Assembly (NCBI RefSeq): GCF_047663525.1
Contig: NC_092587.1
Location: forward strand, 48,363,501 to 48,427,500
DNA from: Anas platyrhynchos
Lineage: Eukaryota > Chordata > Aves > Anseriformes > Anatidae
Reading direction: 5' to 3'
DNA: 64,000 nucleotides
In this document: positions 1-12,951 of the stretch, piece by piece
How positions within the stretch are numbered: the first letter of the stretch is position 1
Layout: each line of letters begins with the position of its first letter
Position numbers and translations under genes: made by a program
The notes under the pieces: generated by a model
The model's input: only the letters and a program-made list of their open reading frames with translations
Told to the model about the DNA's origin: nothing
Databases searched by the model: none

Positions 1-724
1 TCCTGTCTGCTCTTGTGTCTCTCTACAGACATACATGCCATTTGCTGCACGCAATTTATGGTCAAGAATAAGATTTAAAAAACTGGAGAAAGTAGAGCTC
101 AAATGGGAAAAATCACACATTTTGATTAGGATTGTGAGAGAGCAAAGTCTCTCTCTGGTAGTACAACTAATTGCTGACATTGGTCACAACATCAGTGACA
201 ACAACCACGCTCTGTGAAGCAAAAGGACAAATGGTGTTTCAAAGTGTGAAGTGATCCTTGCAAATACTCAGCAAGACACTTGCTGTAGTATGGAAAGCAT
301 TGGGACAGACTGAAGAGGAGCCTGTGAGTTTCTCCAGCCTGTTCACTTTTCTGCTTTCAGACACAAGTTTCCTTTACTTTATGCAACTGAAATTGTCTGG
401 AGGACTGTGGAGAGAGACAGGAATCTGGGAGGAGAGATTATTTTTCAACATAGTGACTATGGTATTTCCAGAGTTCCCTTGCATGTTCATCATCTACTAG
501 TTTGAGATTTTCCAGAGCACTAAAACCCTTTACACAAGAGAGATTTTTAGGTGCTATCTAACTATGATTTCCCCCTCTGAAATTTGCAGTCAGATATCTT
601 ACAATATTTGGTATTACCTTGTTATTTGTAGTACATATATAATAGAAGCTTAGTCCTGGATTTCAAAGTTAAGACTGTAAGCTGTCCTGTGGTTTCCTAC
701 TAAAAAGACATTTGAAAAATAAGA
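1..724. other. Intergenic, no gene seen
   Basis: AT-rich single-copy-looking sequence. The short open frames (longest about 80 codons) have no recognisable domain, no splice context and no family resemblance, so they are treated as chance. It ends where a degenerate CR1 fragment begins. Confidence 0.6.
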
Positions 725-975
725 CTTATGTGGAAACACTGAGAGAGCTGAGTTTGTTTAGTCTGGAAATGAGGAGTTGAAAAGGCAAATGATAACAGTT
801 TTCAGGTATGCCAACACAGCTACAGAGAAGACAGTGACTGATTGGATTCTCAGATCATGGTGAACAGAGCATGCAGAAACTGTTTTTTTATTGCAGCAGA
901 GAGATTTAGATCAGTCATTAAACATTGGTATAGTTTCTTAGAGAGATTGTGGAATCCCTTTAATCATCTAATGTA
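725..975 (+). mobile_element. Old degenerate CR1 LINE fragment (+ orientation)
   Basis: The stretch follows the CR1 3' region in order. It begins with a 'gagagagctgagtttgtttag' block, equivalent to the 'gagagctggggttgttcagcctgg' core seen in the cleaner copies here. A diverged middle follows, then 'gagattgtggaatccctt' matching the segment that reads 'gttgcccagagaagttgtggatgcccc' elsewhere. Divergence is much higher than in the copies at 14 kb or 22 kb, so this is an old insertion. The terminal ATTCTATG repeats are not recognisable. Boundaries are approximate. Confidence 0.5.
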
Positions 976-3900
976 TGTTCTTTCAAATGCATAGATATCA
1001 GTATGGCGTTGGTATGCTTGAAGCTGCCCCTGAATATGGGGAAGGGCTGAATACCTGACCTCTTCAGTTGCCTTCACATACTTCTATGATGTAGTCCTAA
1101 GAAAAGGAATAACAAACTTTTTCTTCTCTTGCCTTATTTTGCAGTCTGACTTCTTTGCAGAGATTAGAGGGGAACCTTTCTAGATACTCCAGAATGCTAG
1201 CCATGCTGGTAACCCAGCAGAGGAGGCAAAGGTGGTGGGAGAGGAGGAAGAGAGAAAGCCACAATCCTTCCAAAATCTTCCCCCAGACAAGTGTAGCTAA
1301 TGAAATTGTGTTACCAGGACAGCCTCTAAGACCTGCCAGTGTTGCAGGAGTCTTGTTTCTAAAAATGTTGCTCTAGCTGTTCTATTATCTTATAGCCATC
1401 GAAAGGCTGAGTGCTAAAAGGCTGGAGATTTTGGAGACCATGTAACCCAAAGCAGTCAGGGTGGTGATCAGAGTGCTACCTGCCCATCTGGCTATGGCAA
1501 GTGGCAGTACTGAAGCTCACTATGGGCATGCCAAGCAGTAGGTTGTTGTTGACCTGCAGTCCCATGGCCCACACTGGTCTCAGCTTCCCCTGTCACCTCC
1601 GTGCACTGAGGGAATTGGTTGTAGACACCCAAATGGTGAAAAGCAAGCTCTTTGGGAGGAGGAAGACCACACTCTCCCTACTATCCAAGAAAGCTGACCA
1701 AAGCTCCTAGCCTGAGGTTCTAGTGCCAGAGGAAAAAACAAACCCTCCCCTGTTCCCACTGTGCCATGGGAGTTGTTGCCCCATGCTTTTCATGTGCCGC
1801 TTTCTGCTCACCAGGCACATCCCACTTTCTCCACTTCCTGAGATCCTACAGGGTGGAACAGTCACATATTTTCTTTTTGTGAATGTTCTAGATCCCATCT
1901 GGGTAGAATTCCTTAGGATTGCCCTGTTAGACAGTACTGTAGACAGTATGGTGACTGTGCTGTCATAATAATGAGTTACAGAGTGGTATGGGTGACACAC
2001 ACTGTATGATGACAAAATGACTCAAAAACTCAAGCAATTTTGCAATGCAGGAGTCTTGGTATAAGGTTCTTGACACTCTCTTTTCCTTGTGCTGATGGAG
2101 TATCTGTATTTACCCATCTTATAAGGTGGAAAATCCAAAATCCTCATAGAAAAGTTTCACTTGTGGTCTATGACCGAGCCATAGAAATAAAGTACTGGAA
2201 ATATTGTGAGAGCAGTTTACCCGTCAGCTTGGCAAAGAGTAGCAATATTTATTTATTTTTTGCTTAGGCTGGCCCAAGCATTTCAGTGGTAAGCACCAGG
2301 ACTTCCCAGACATTTATTTATAGTATTTTTCTCTTGCATAAACAAGAGTTTCTATTTGTGATTGCCATCCTTCTGCAGTTTGTACTGGTTCAGAATTTTC
2401 TTAAGAAATGACTAAATAAATCACTCTCCCAATTTCTGAACTAGCTTTGCTTCCTACCCTGTTATGAATAAAAAGAGTTTAAAAAATGTTTGTAGATGAG
2501 GCTCTATCTTTCTTTTGGAGATTTTTCACTCTTGAGAATTGTTCATATGGTATTTAGCTTGTGTGTTTTGTTTTATTTTGTTTTTGTTTTTCTTGTGTTC
2601 GGTGGGATTGAGTCTGGACCTCAACACCAAAGAGCATCTAGCTAACTTCAAATTTCTGAAACTTCAGTGGGAGTAAAAAAAAAAAAAAAAAAAAGAGGTA
2701 GACAGAGTAGACAGAGACTGTTTCCTTGCTCAGATTTTCCAAATCTTCACTTTTTTTCTTTTAGCACATTCTTGGGGCCATACTTGTTTCTCTTCCTACT
2801 TAGAGACTTCAATTTCTCTCTGCTTCTGACAAAGCAGACAGTTTAAAGCAAAAAATACCCAGATCTGTACTCTCATCAGTTTGTGGAGACAACTCCACCC
2901 ATGTTACTTAACCTCTGCTGAGACATTTCCTACATCTGGAGCTCTGGCTATGAAGGTGCCAGCTGTCTTAGTCTGGGTAGAAACTCAACATCTTTTTCCA
3001 TTTGGCCAGAATGAAGAACAATTCATATACATACATACTTATGTAGTTCTTTGCTGGCAGCTCTCCAGAACATCTTTGTGTACAAAAGATGTAGAGTAGG
3101 TAGACAGATATAAAGCTGACATACAATTTATCTCCAAAAGAGATTATCATAGTATCTCTTTTTCAAGTGGAAAAGGTTAAATATTCTAAATCATTCACAA
3201 CAGATGAACAAATACCACCTCTGAGCACCAAAAGCAAACCCCTCAAACTAGTCATACAAAAAAGCACATAAAAAACATCTAGGGCCTGATTTTCATTCAT
3301 GATATTTCACTGTGTGAATTAAAAAAAAATGAACACACATTTCACAAGTGAAAAGAGAAAAAATATATAATTAAACATTCTAGTTTGCAATCAAGGTTCT
3401 TAAAACCATGCTGAGTGTCAACAGTTAGGAATTCTCTTGTATTGATATTCTAATTTCCATCTCCATGGAAACAACTGTCGTTATAGGCATTGTGTTGTTC
3501 TGTGAATCATGAAAGGATGGAACAAACTCTGAAGAAAGACTGATTTTCTGGAAAATTACAAAGGTTTCATTTTCACCAAAACTGAGTTACACCAGTTAAA
3601 ACACAATTAGCTCAAAAAAAGATCCTTTATTTTTTTGGAAGTAAAACCTTGCATTTCACATGACACCATACTGACACTTCACCATGAGGACTGCAATGCC
3701 AGAAAACAGATCTGTTGATCTTTCCAAATAGAAAGGAAATATACTTCCAAAGGACACTTACCTCCTTCACACTACATATTGAATATGTTCTCATCTCTAT
3801 TAAGAACATTCAAATTATACTCATGGGAAGCAGCTATGATGGCCCTGAATCTCAAAGATCTTTTACAAATAGTCTGAACTATTTTTCAGAGTAGAGATGA

Positions 3901-6600
3901 GATATGTAATTCTTCTTTCCCACAGAAGTCACTACATATGTAAAACATCATTGAAGACTCCTTCCTTTCTTCAAGCTGGGTTTCTCTGCTTCTCCAGATC
4001 AGTTTGGCTATTCCAGCATTTCTAAGGTACTCCATATGTTGATGAATAAACTGTCATTTCCCACTTGTAATGAGATTACTCAGTCCTTGGGAGCAGATTT
4101 ATTAGCTACAGGTTTTTCTCATGCCTAATCACATCCTTGTTTTCTGTGAAGAAAATGAACAGGGATGTATTGAATTTGAGAGCGTGAGGTCTTAAGTATT
4201 TGCGTTAGGAGTAGGTAGACTTTATTACTTGGAAGGAAAACAAAAGGAAACAATAAAAGGACTGAGGGGGAGGGTTTTTTTTTTACAAACCTAGGTTAAT
4301 AAATATGAGGATTTTGCCATTGGAATTTCTGCATGTCTTGAAGTTTTTACACAGGCTTAATACACCTTCACCATATATTTGTCCAACAGCAATGCCATCT
4401 GTTATGAATAAATGATGGGTGGAAATAAAAAATGCAATGGAGGGAATAAACTACAACAGTGGAATAAACAGGCCTTGCAGTAACAGCTTGGTAAGAGAGA
4501 GACTTTGTGTGAGGTAGAAACCACATTTCTACCAGATGGCATGGGCAGCTGTCCTGGAGGAGAAGGGATATGATGGTGTCCAGCTGTAACTCTTACACTC
4601 CCAAATATCACCCTGATGTGGGAGCCATAAAAGAGATTGTTTGGGGAAAAATAAAATTCATGTCTCCTCTTTTTCCACCCACCCTCCAGGATGAAACTCG
4701 GAATATATCCAGTCTGAGGCTCCAGCTGCAGGGGCAGCTGCAGATGTAGCTTAAGGAGGGTATTTAGCATGTTTGGAGAACTTTCTACCTATGCTTGGGC
4801 CTGTCATTACCACTCACTACCTCATCTCTTTCCCTAGTCTCTCCTCCTGGCCCTCCTTCCTGATCTTACCTTAATCTAAGCCACATTTGTCTCTCCTATT
4901 GCCTTCTTCCCTTCCAATTATCTCCTGTAACCTTCAATGTCTCCCCTCTCTTGATCTTTCTTATCCTTCTGCTTGCTGTTTGCTTCCAAAGTACCCTTCC
5001 TCTTCCTCTTCCTCTTCCTCTTCCTCTTCCTCTTCCTTGCCACTAACACCAACACATCTATTGCCATTCCATGGCTCTTGTGTGTTGTGTCATATCCATA
5101 CTGCATTCTATCTTGCAGTTTGGGGCAGAAGCCTTTTTGCAGCAACTTGCAGCTGTGATACTTCTAGGGCTGTCCTCTAGGCTGATGCTGAGACATAATC
5201 ATTCTCCATTGCTAACATAAAAAAAAACAATAAATCATTTTTTTTCCCCATTTTTCCTTTCCATTGTTTCCTTTTCCAATAAGTTTGTTGCTCTTGTTGC
5301 ATACCTGGGGAGTTATCACTAAAAGTTACTATTTAGTACAGAATCTCTTTCTGTTTGAGAAGAATTGGTATATTTGAATATAGGCAAACAAACTGTAAAT
5401 ATTTTTCAACCATGGAAACCTCAGTTTGGTGATGACTTCCTTCCTATAGAACAGTCTAGAGATCTTCTCATTTTTAAAGGAAAAGATATATTAACCAAAA
5501 GATCCAGGCAATGCTACTGGGATTTATAGGGCTCACTGGCTGAGATCTCTTTCACCCGATGACTATGTTGCCAAGATATATGAGAAAAATAGTCCAGTGC
5601 TACATTGTTAAACAGGATACAATTACAGTGTCTGGTATATTTGATATTATCACTTCAGTTTCATTTATTAGTTCAATTGAGATTAGAACTAGGAACTGAA
5701 GTAGTGCAAATGGACAGTTTGGGGCGTTGTATTAGACCTCAGCAAATAGCACATAATTGTTTTACAGATAAAGGCCAGAGCTCCAACTCAACATGAAGAG
5801 AGAATGCTTGGAAGAGAAGTGCTTTTACACATCTTGGAAATTAGAGGAATCTCAAGCCTGTGTTATTGCAGATGCCTGAAGAAATGCCCCACCCTTGCTT
5901 CAAACCTTCACTTTTTTCTGAGAAGTAGAAACTTTCAGAGACCTCTGGCATATTGTGCTCTCTACCCAGATATGGGGAACGATGCAGAATATCATATCTG
6001 TACTCCACTTCTGAACTATCTGATACTTACAAGCCTAGTGTTGAATGTTGTTTTGGCAGTACAGTTACTTCCAAATATCATGTATCTCATAATTTTTAAG
6101 GATACTTCAAAAAAATTGTTAAGAATATATTAAGAGTGGACACACTAAAATTGTGTCAAATGATGTCAAGACTTTAATTAACCTGCTGTTTTCAACAACT
6201 AGGACATTATTATTCCAAGGCATTTTATAATGACAAAATTAATCAAGGTCAACAAAAAACACTACTGTCCTGTAGCAGGAAGAATTGGAGGTGATTTGCA
6301 GTCATCACCGAAACTTTGCTCACTAGAATCTCTGGCATAATTCTCACAGGGGACTCATGACTGATCACATTGTTTGCCATTCTTGCTTTTTTAATGACTC
6401 TGAACTCGACTCTCTGGGAGGAGGGATGTACAAGAGCACAAAAACAGTAGTGACACATTCATTTATTCACTTCTCACTCTCTTCACAAAAAGATTTTGAA
6501 CCTTTTTAAGTAATGAAATCTGAGGTCCTTAATTTTCCCACATATATTTTTGTCATTAGAGTCTACTTGGGCTCACAACTTCTGAAAATCCTTAACTACA
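976..6600. other. Intergenic, no gene seen; simple repeats only
   Basis: About 5.6 kb without a supportable gene. It contains a 20-base A run at 2675-2694 and a hexamer microsatellite at 4996-5037 (listed separately). Open frames of up to about 120 codons, such as one on the minus strand at 4402-4770 and overlapping ones on both strands around 1707-2015, show no domain, codon pattern or splice sites. They are judged spurious. An ancient exon or enhancer without open-frame signal could not be excluded from sequence alone. Confidence 0.55.
4996..5037. repeat. (CTTCCT)n hexanucleotide microsatellite, 7 units
   Basis: Seven perfect CTTCCT units in a row, a homopyrimidine block on the + strand. 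Open frames running through it in several frames (poly-Leu/Phe, poly-Ser, poly-Lys/Arg) are products of the repeat and not genes. Confidence 0.95.
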
Positions 6601-7219
6601 ATAGAATCATAGAGTCCTATCCTGAGTTGGAAGGGACCCACAAGGATCCAACTCCTGGAACAAGGTCCAGCTCTTGGAACCACAGAGGTCTACCCAAAAA
6701 TTCAGACCATATGACTAAGAGAATATTACAAATGCTTCTTAAACTCTGACAGGCTTAGTGCCGTGACTACATCCCTGGGGAGCATGTTCCAGTGTGTGAT
6801 CACCCTCTCAGTAAAGAACCATTTCCTGATATCCAGCCTGAACCTCCCCTGTCACAGCTTGACTTCATTCCCTCAGGTCCTATCACTGGTCATGAAAGCG
6901 GAAAGATTGATGCTTGCCCCTCCACTCGCCCTCATGAGAAAGCTGTAGACCATTATGAGGTCTCCCCTCAGCCTCCTCTTTTCCAGGCTGAACAAATCAA
7001 GTGACCTCAGTCACTCCTTTTATGTCTTCCATTCTAGGCCCTTCACCATCTTTGTAGCCTTTCTCTGGATGCTCTCCAATAGTTTCATGTTCTTTTTGTA
7101 CTGTGGTGCCCAGAACTGTACACAGTACTCGAAGTGAGGCTGCACCAGCGTAGAGTAGAGTGGGACAATCACTTCCCTTGACCGACTAGCAATGCCGTGC
7201 TTGATGCATCCCAGGAATG
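6601..7219 (-). mobile_element. CR1 LINE 3' fragment (minus orientation)
   Basis: On the + strand it opens with 'atagaatcatagagtcc', the reverse complement of the CR1 terminal repeats. It then runs through the antisense of the CR1 3' UTR and the end of ORF2. Conserved blocks include 'ttggaagggaccc', 'ctcctcttttccaggctgaacaa' and 'gtgcccagaactgtacacagtactcgaa'. It stops near 'atgcatcccagg', so only about the last 620 bases of a multi-kilobase element remain, the usual 5' truncation of CR1. No intact reading frame survives. Confidence 0.93.
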
Positions 7220-9845
7220 ATCAACTTCAATATGCTACTCTCTTCTAAATGTCAACTATGTCCAAATAGTCACAATTGTGGCTATATTCTTCTACTTCCA
7301 GCATGCTCAAACCTAAAGGTGATGCAATTCATATCATTATTTTCAGTTACATTGCTCCAGCCATTTGAGAAGTAAACACAGTATCTCTCCAATCACATCT
7401 TTACTTTAAATACTTTTACTCAGAGAAACACATCCCCTTTCAGGGCTTGAATGGTTCCTAACACCTGAAACTAATGAGACAATTACTGAAAATTATCCTG
7501 CAGCTGTAGCTGAGAAATTTGGTTTTCATACATATGAACATGGCAGATAGGAATTCCAGAGATTTCTGAAAATAAAATTCTGGATTTGAATGACAGACAG
7601 ATTGTGCATTAATATGAAGAACATGGGCTCAGCTGAGTGGTATGTATGCTTTTTTGATTAAATTAGACTATCAGCAGCTGCAGCATACATGATTGTTTTT
7701 GTTTGGGAAAATAAAGTTATCTTTCTTCCTATTTATTTTTAATTAGCAGTGACAGCATACAGAGAGCACTGAAGAAATTTGCTCTGTGCCAAAACTCTTC
7801 ACAGGGCACACAGGATCTGAACTTTTAGAAGTTTGAACAGGAATGGATAACACTAAGGGCAAAGTTTATTGACATAACCAAAGTATATACTCATTAGATT
7901 GTGGCTACAGCTGCAAAACCAACAGAGGAAGTTCCCTCTCCTCTTGTACTGCCTTTGGTCATGAATTCCTCTCCTGTACTATCTCCTTAGTTGTAGAGTT
8001 ACAAGTACTTATAACATTAAGATGTCAAATGGCTTACTGGAATTACCACAAAGAATTTTTCAAAAAAGAGAACGTAATTTTATTCCTCACTCTGATTGCA
8101 TCAGTAGTATTTGGGCTGCAGAGAAATGAATGCAGGAGCCATTCACACTGGTTTTCCTGTCATGGCCAGCATCCTATATGACTATAGATATAAAACCTCC
8201 ACTAAGCAATACAGAAAAGTTGCTTAGGTACCTCAGAATATGAGTTTTGCCTGTGCAGAGTTATTCCTGGCTGAAAAGACTTCTCAAACTTCACCTCATG
8301 CCTAAACCCAACTGGCACTTAGCAAAAAGATTTCCAGTGTCTCTGGAAACACTGGCTGTTAGGCATGCTCTGAGCAAACCTGAGAGATAGTATTGTGTTC
8401 AACAAAAAGTTAGGTCTTTATTTCTACTGCAGTTGACCATGAAGTAGAAAAATTATATTTATGCTCTTTGACAGGATTCAATTACTTACCCTGATTTCCA
8501 GGACATTGTTTTAAGCTTTGCACTAGCAGAAATAATGAGTTGGATCTACTCCTGATTTTCAGTAACCCATTTTTAATGGTGTGGGAAAGCTATGAGGGAT
8601 CTGAGATCTCAGTGATTGTACCACTGAGCAGATCACTTGCCTTCTCTGGGAGATGGGGTCCCTCTTCTGCATCTCTATATATACTATTTCCTGGATGCTA
8701 AACAGAAACCAGTATCTGCTCTACTATTAAGTTAGTGTTCTCACTGTCTCCTCCACAGAATCATTAGGGACCACATTCCTGCTTCTGTATATCAGCATGC
8801 TAGGCTGTGTTGTGGAATCTTGTAAAGTTACAGGAAGGAATATAAATCTGCTATTATTAAAGCGTGTACTAAAGAAATAGAATAATTAAAATTAGGTGTC
8901 TAATTATTTCTTCTATCTGAACAAGCAGCTTAAATATTGCAGTTTATACAAGGGATTCTGTGGAAAACTTTTTTTTTTTTTTTTTAAATTCCTATGTCAG
9001 TTATTTTTATTAAAAAAATATATATATATATATAGCTTCTGAAAGTCTTAAGAAAGCTTTTGGCTTGTAGTTCTTTTTTCTCTACCTTACTGCTTGCAAA
9101 GATACTTTGAAAGACATTTAAAAATGCAGTTATTAAATACAATTCAATAATGTAAGTCATGTGCCTAGATACCTGTGGGTATGTACTCACACAACTACAC
9201 AATAGAGAAAAAAAAAAAAAGGAAAAAAAAAAAGAAATCATAGTAACCATGTTGCTCAGGAATAACACATTGGAATAATCAGGTTAGGATGCAATAATAC
9301 TGCAAAAACGTTGCAATTTATAGATAGGTTAGTATACTGTCTGCCAGAAGGCAGCTTTGCCCAAATCTGTACAGAGATATGTGGTTATCATTCTTTTTAC
9401 TAGTAAAACTCTTTAACAAGACACCCTTAAAAAAAAAATTAAAAAAAAATTTAAAACTATTACTTTATTAATTACAGTAGGGGTTATTTGTTTCACTTAA
9501 TCCTTATAGAAAAATCCATTTTTGGGTACTTGGATATGAATAATTTTCAAAATTACTGTTTTGATAGAAAGGCAAGACTACTAGACTGGACATCTTTTTG
9601 AGACATTAGCATCTGAAATTTTAGAGAACTAGTTTTGGTAGAATATGTTAAAAAAGGAATGAAAGAGGTTAGTAAACACAAGTCTGAATACTGTTGAGTA
9701 AACTAATATCCTGCTCCTTCAATCCATTTATATGGATGAGACATAATCCAAAGTAGAGTTTGAAAAAATAAAATTCACCATTTTTAGACCAATAGCAATT
9801 TCTAATAGACTAATAGGAATTCCTCAGTTATCAGTTTCTGTGTTG

Positions 9846-9907
9846 TTTTTTTTTTTTTTTTTTTTCCATTTCTTTGTACTATCTTTTTATTTATTTATTT
9901 ATTTATT
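9846..9907. repeat. T20 run followed by (TTTA)n
   Basis: A 20-base T homopolymer, a short unique spacer and then about five TTTA units. This arrangement resembles the poly-A tail region of a reverse-strand retrotransposed sequence, but no element body could be recognised next to it. Confidence 0.85.
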
Positions 9908-11296
9908 CCTTTGGTTTTACCTTTATTTCTCAATGCTTTTTCATCAAAAACATTACAAGAACTTGCAGTTCAGTAACCAAATATAGAAAATGGCAAGCAA
10001 GGAGTTCCTAAAACAGACACCTCCAACTCTGTCTTCAGTATAAAAAAAATGGAAACCCAGCTTGTTTTGATGATAGTGCAGGAAATGAACCACAATATTA
10101 TTTAACTTTTTAAAGAGTTGAAATCTCTGTAAGTAGCAAGAACAGTCCACTTTGCACTCAACTTTGGACAATATAGCATTTAGAAAAATATTGTGCTTAT
10201 GTTGCTGTCTTCAGTAGACTGTGTGCCTTCAGAATTATACTGACTGGCTTGGGATCTGACTACTAATACGGAGGAATCAGCTAAAATTTTCATTTGAAAC
10301 ATATTTGTTGTCCAAAGATATTATGTTACTCCCAAGAGAGTGTTTTTTTCCATATGCTCTTCAAATTACAGCTGCTTAGACAATCCTCCTACATTTAAGT
10401 AATTCAAAACAATGAATATTGTATTCATTCTATTGAGGCACAAAATGTCTTTATACTTCATCAGGAAATATTTTAAGTCAATAAACAGGCAAGCAGAACA
10501 TTCATAATTAAGGCTGTCAATTTGTTCTCAGCTCATGTATTTTTTAAACAAAATATTATGCTGTTATTCTGGAAAGAAAAGGTTGGGCAATTAAATATGA
10601 ATCTTGAGATAGCTGCAAAGAAAACTGAAGTTGGTCCTTCTGGAATGGCAGGTAGGGGATTGATACAATGGTCATCACTGCTGCCAGCATTCCCCTCCTC
10701 CCACAGGCTCAGAAACGTCCTTGGTCTTAGTCTGAAAGAAGTATTTCTGCAGTCAGAAAAGTGTTTTTGTTATTTCTTGTTTGTTTGGTCAAAAGAATGC
10801 AATTTTGGTGTTTGTTTAAGCAGAAAATGCAGTCTGTCATTAATATAAAGAGATAAAGTTGGCTTTAAAGAGACAATATTCATATGAATTATACTCAACT
10901 TTAAGAAGTTAAAGCAAGTTTCAGTCCTCTACCATTTTTGATAGCTTTTAAGTTTTGTTTCTCTTTTCCTATAGTTGAAAAATGAAAGTGTCCCATTTTC
11001 CATAGCAACACAAAACAGTCGAAAGCCATCTGTGTATACATTGGAAAAACTGAAATGATAAAATTTTGAATTTAGTGATGGAAAACTCTGAATCACTAAT
11101 CAGTATCAAAAGTGCTTGGCATAAACGAAGAAATAGATCACTTCCCATGGCACTGGTCCTAAAAATGACAAAATGGGGCAGACCCCTACATCTATAAAGA
11201 ACTCAAAATCCCCTGCTGATATCTGCATGTGCAAAACAACACCCCACTGGGAAAGAGGACAACGGCACATTTCAATACTTATGGTATTAATTTAAA

Positions 11297-11301
<5 letters not shown>

Positions 11302-11328
<27 letters not shown>
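11302..11328. repeat. Poly-T run, 27 bases
   Basis: Uninterrupted T27. No flanking element was recognised. Confidence 0.95.
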
Positions 11329-11332
<4 letters not shown>

Positions 11333-12128
11333 GTTGAACTATAATTTCCTGACTGCACTTGTATTTATATTTATACTCCTTACACCTAAATTGTATTATT
11401 TTACTAAATATTTAAGCAACTGTCACAGCGCTAGTTGTATTTAGTGACTCTCAGTAGTAGGTATGAGTAAAATTACCTTTCATTTCCCTTCTGCTAGTAT
11501 TTCCCATTTTTTCAGCTTTACTATTAGCTTCTCACCTGTCTGTTCTGTAATTAGTTTTAACAGACCATACAGAATGCTAATATAATTTTAGTTAGCAAAC
11601 CCAAGCATTGTTTAGTAAACCCAAACATTTAACTTTTGTGTGTATTTGTAAGTGATGTTCAGTAGGATTAACAGCAGAACATTTCCAAAGGAAGTTTATA
11701 TAGATAGCACTTTCACTGTGTTGTGTTATAAAGGTGTTAAAGCAAGCATTTTAGCATGTGTGAGATATATCAGCAGAACTTACCTATGCTTATAACATAT
11801 TTCATGAAATTCGTTTGAATGGTTTGCAGGCTTCTCTTTGGCTTTCCATGTTCAGATTTTAGTTCTTGGTGTTATAAATGAAGTCTCAACTCAATCTGAA
11901 TTTAGTAATATTTATAAAAGGAATATTTATAAAAGGTATAAAAGGCAAGTAAACAGCGCTGGGTGTGCGGTGAGTCTACGCTCCAATAACACGCACACAC
12001 GAACATCAAACATTCTAAATATACAGAACATTGCTTTTACATACTAAACCCGAGTACGCCTATACATGTACATGTGTACAATCAGAAAAGGTAACAAACA
12101 ATCCTTTAAGTTCCATGACTTAACAGTT

Positions 12129-12184
12129 TCCATTTTCCATTCCTTTTCTTGACTACAAACAAGTCTCCATTTTCCATTCCTTTT
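12129..12184. repeat. Direct repeat of a 19-bp pyrimidine-rich block, 37 bp apart
   Basis: The 19-base block 'tccattttccattcctttt' occurs at 12129-12147 and again at 12166-12184, separated by 18 bases. It lies inside the LTR-element interval and probably reflects a local tandem duplication in the element. Confidence 0.85.
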
Positions 12185-12199
12185 GAGCAATATGTCTCG

Positions 12200-12648
12200 C
12201 TTTAAGTTGTCAAGCAACTTGGCCTTCGGGCCTTATGTATCCCATTCTTCCCGGATCGAAGAAAAGCATATCCATCTCCTTTTCAAGGCAAATGAGGCCT
12301 GGGTCAAAAGGCATGTTCAGGTCAACAGGGAGCGTAACAGCAAAAGCCTTCGAATGGCTGTAGTGGTGGGGGGGCCAATGGCGTAGCAGTCGGATCAGTA
12401 AAGGAGACCGCCCCTCCCTCACTGTCTGGTAAACCACACATTTGTGATTGTGGCCTCACATGGCTCTTTAAGGTCTCAGAGATTGCTTGCCAGGTGCTGA
12501 GCAATCCCGCCACAACCTTGGCATTTTTAGTTGCAGAGTCAATTTGGTCCCATATTTCAGGATCATAAACTGTCTGATTGTTAATAAGGAGAATAAGCTG
12601 TAAGGTTACCAGGACAGTGTGTGTTTCTAAGGATGTATGATTCCCCAT
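12200..12648 (-). pseudogene. Broken gag-like reading frame of an LTR retroelement
   Basis: The minus-strand ATG at 12648 opens a frame that begins Met-Gly-Asn-His-Thr-Ser, a pattern compatible with an N-myristoylated Gag start. It continues with a helical-looking N-terminal stretch for about 100 codons to a stop near 12322. The overlapping minus-strand frame at 12210-12437 is proline-rich and acidic and could be the continuation after a frameshift. The frame is short, disrupted and has no capsid or zinc-knuckle region, so it cannot make a functional polyprotein. The gag call rests on position downstream of an LTR-like leader plus the N-terminal pattern, not on a sequence match. Confidence 0.45.
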
Positions 12649-12900
12649 AATGTGCAACTGCTTACCAGTGAGGGGCAGTTGCGTGCGCTTCTCTCAGCTT
12701 GAGCTTCTTTCCAGCTCCGGTGTGCCTACTTCCAGTGACTTTCCGTACGAGCTTCTCTGAGCAGTTTGCTGAGTCTGGCCAAACCTATCTTCATGAGGTA
12801 ATCAAAGTACCTGCTCCCATCCTGGTCTCCATTCTGCCAGCCTGTTCCTCTTCACTTCTTTTTCCTGCTTCTTTATTAATGACGTAACTTCATCGTGTGG

Positions 12901-12911
<11 letters not shown>

Positions 12912-12949
<38 letters not shown>
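12912..12949. repeat. Poly-T run, 38 bases (poly-A on the element's strand)
   Basis: Uninterrupted T38. On the minus strand it is an A run starting roughly 25-30 bases downstream of the LTR TATA box, so it sits where transcription of the element would start. Minus-strand open frames with poly-lysine across it are artefacts of the run. Confidence 0.95.

Positions 12950-12951
<2 letters not shown>

Larger units (their letters stand above)
7220..11949. other. Intergenic, no gene seen; poly-T and AT repeats
   Basis: About 4.7 kb of AT-rich DNA with no recognisable coding or RNA gene. Low-complexity elements seen: T17 at 8969-8985, (AT)n at 9018-9034, T20 at 9846-9865 followed by (TTTA)n at 9886-9907, and T27 at 11302-11328. 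The 108-codon frame at 10522-10848 lacks any family signature and is treated as chance. Confidence 0.55.

Noticed and set aside
4887..5180. Overlapping frames rich in Ser, Leu/Phe or Lys/Arg
   Set aside because: Generated by the (CTTCCT)7 repeat.
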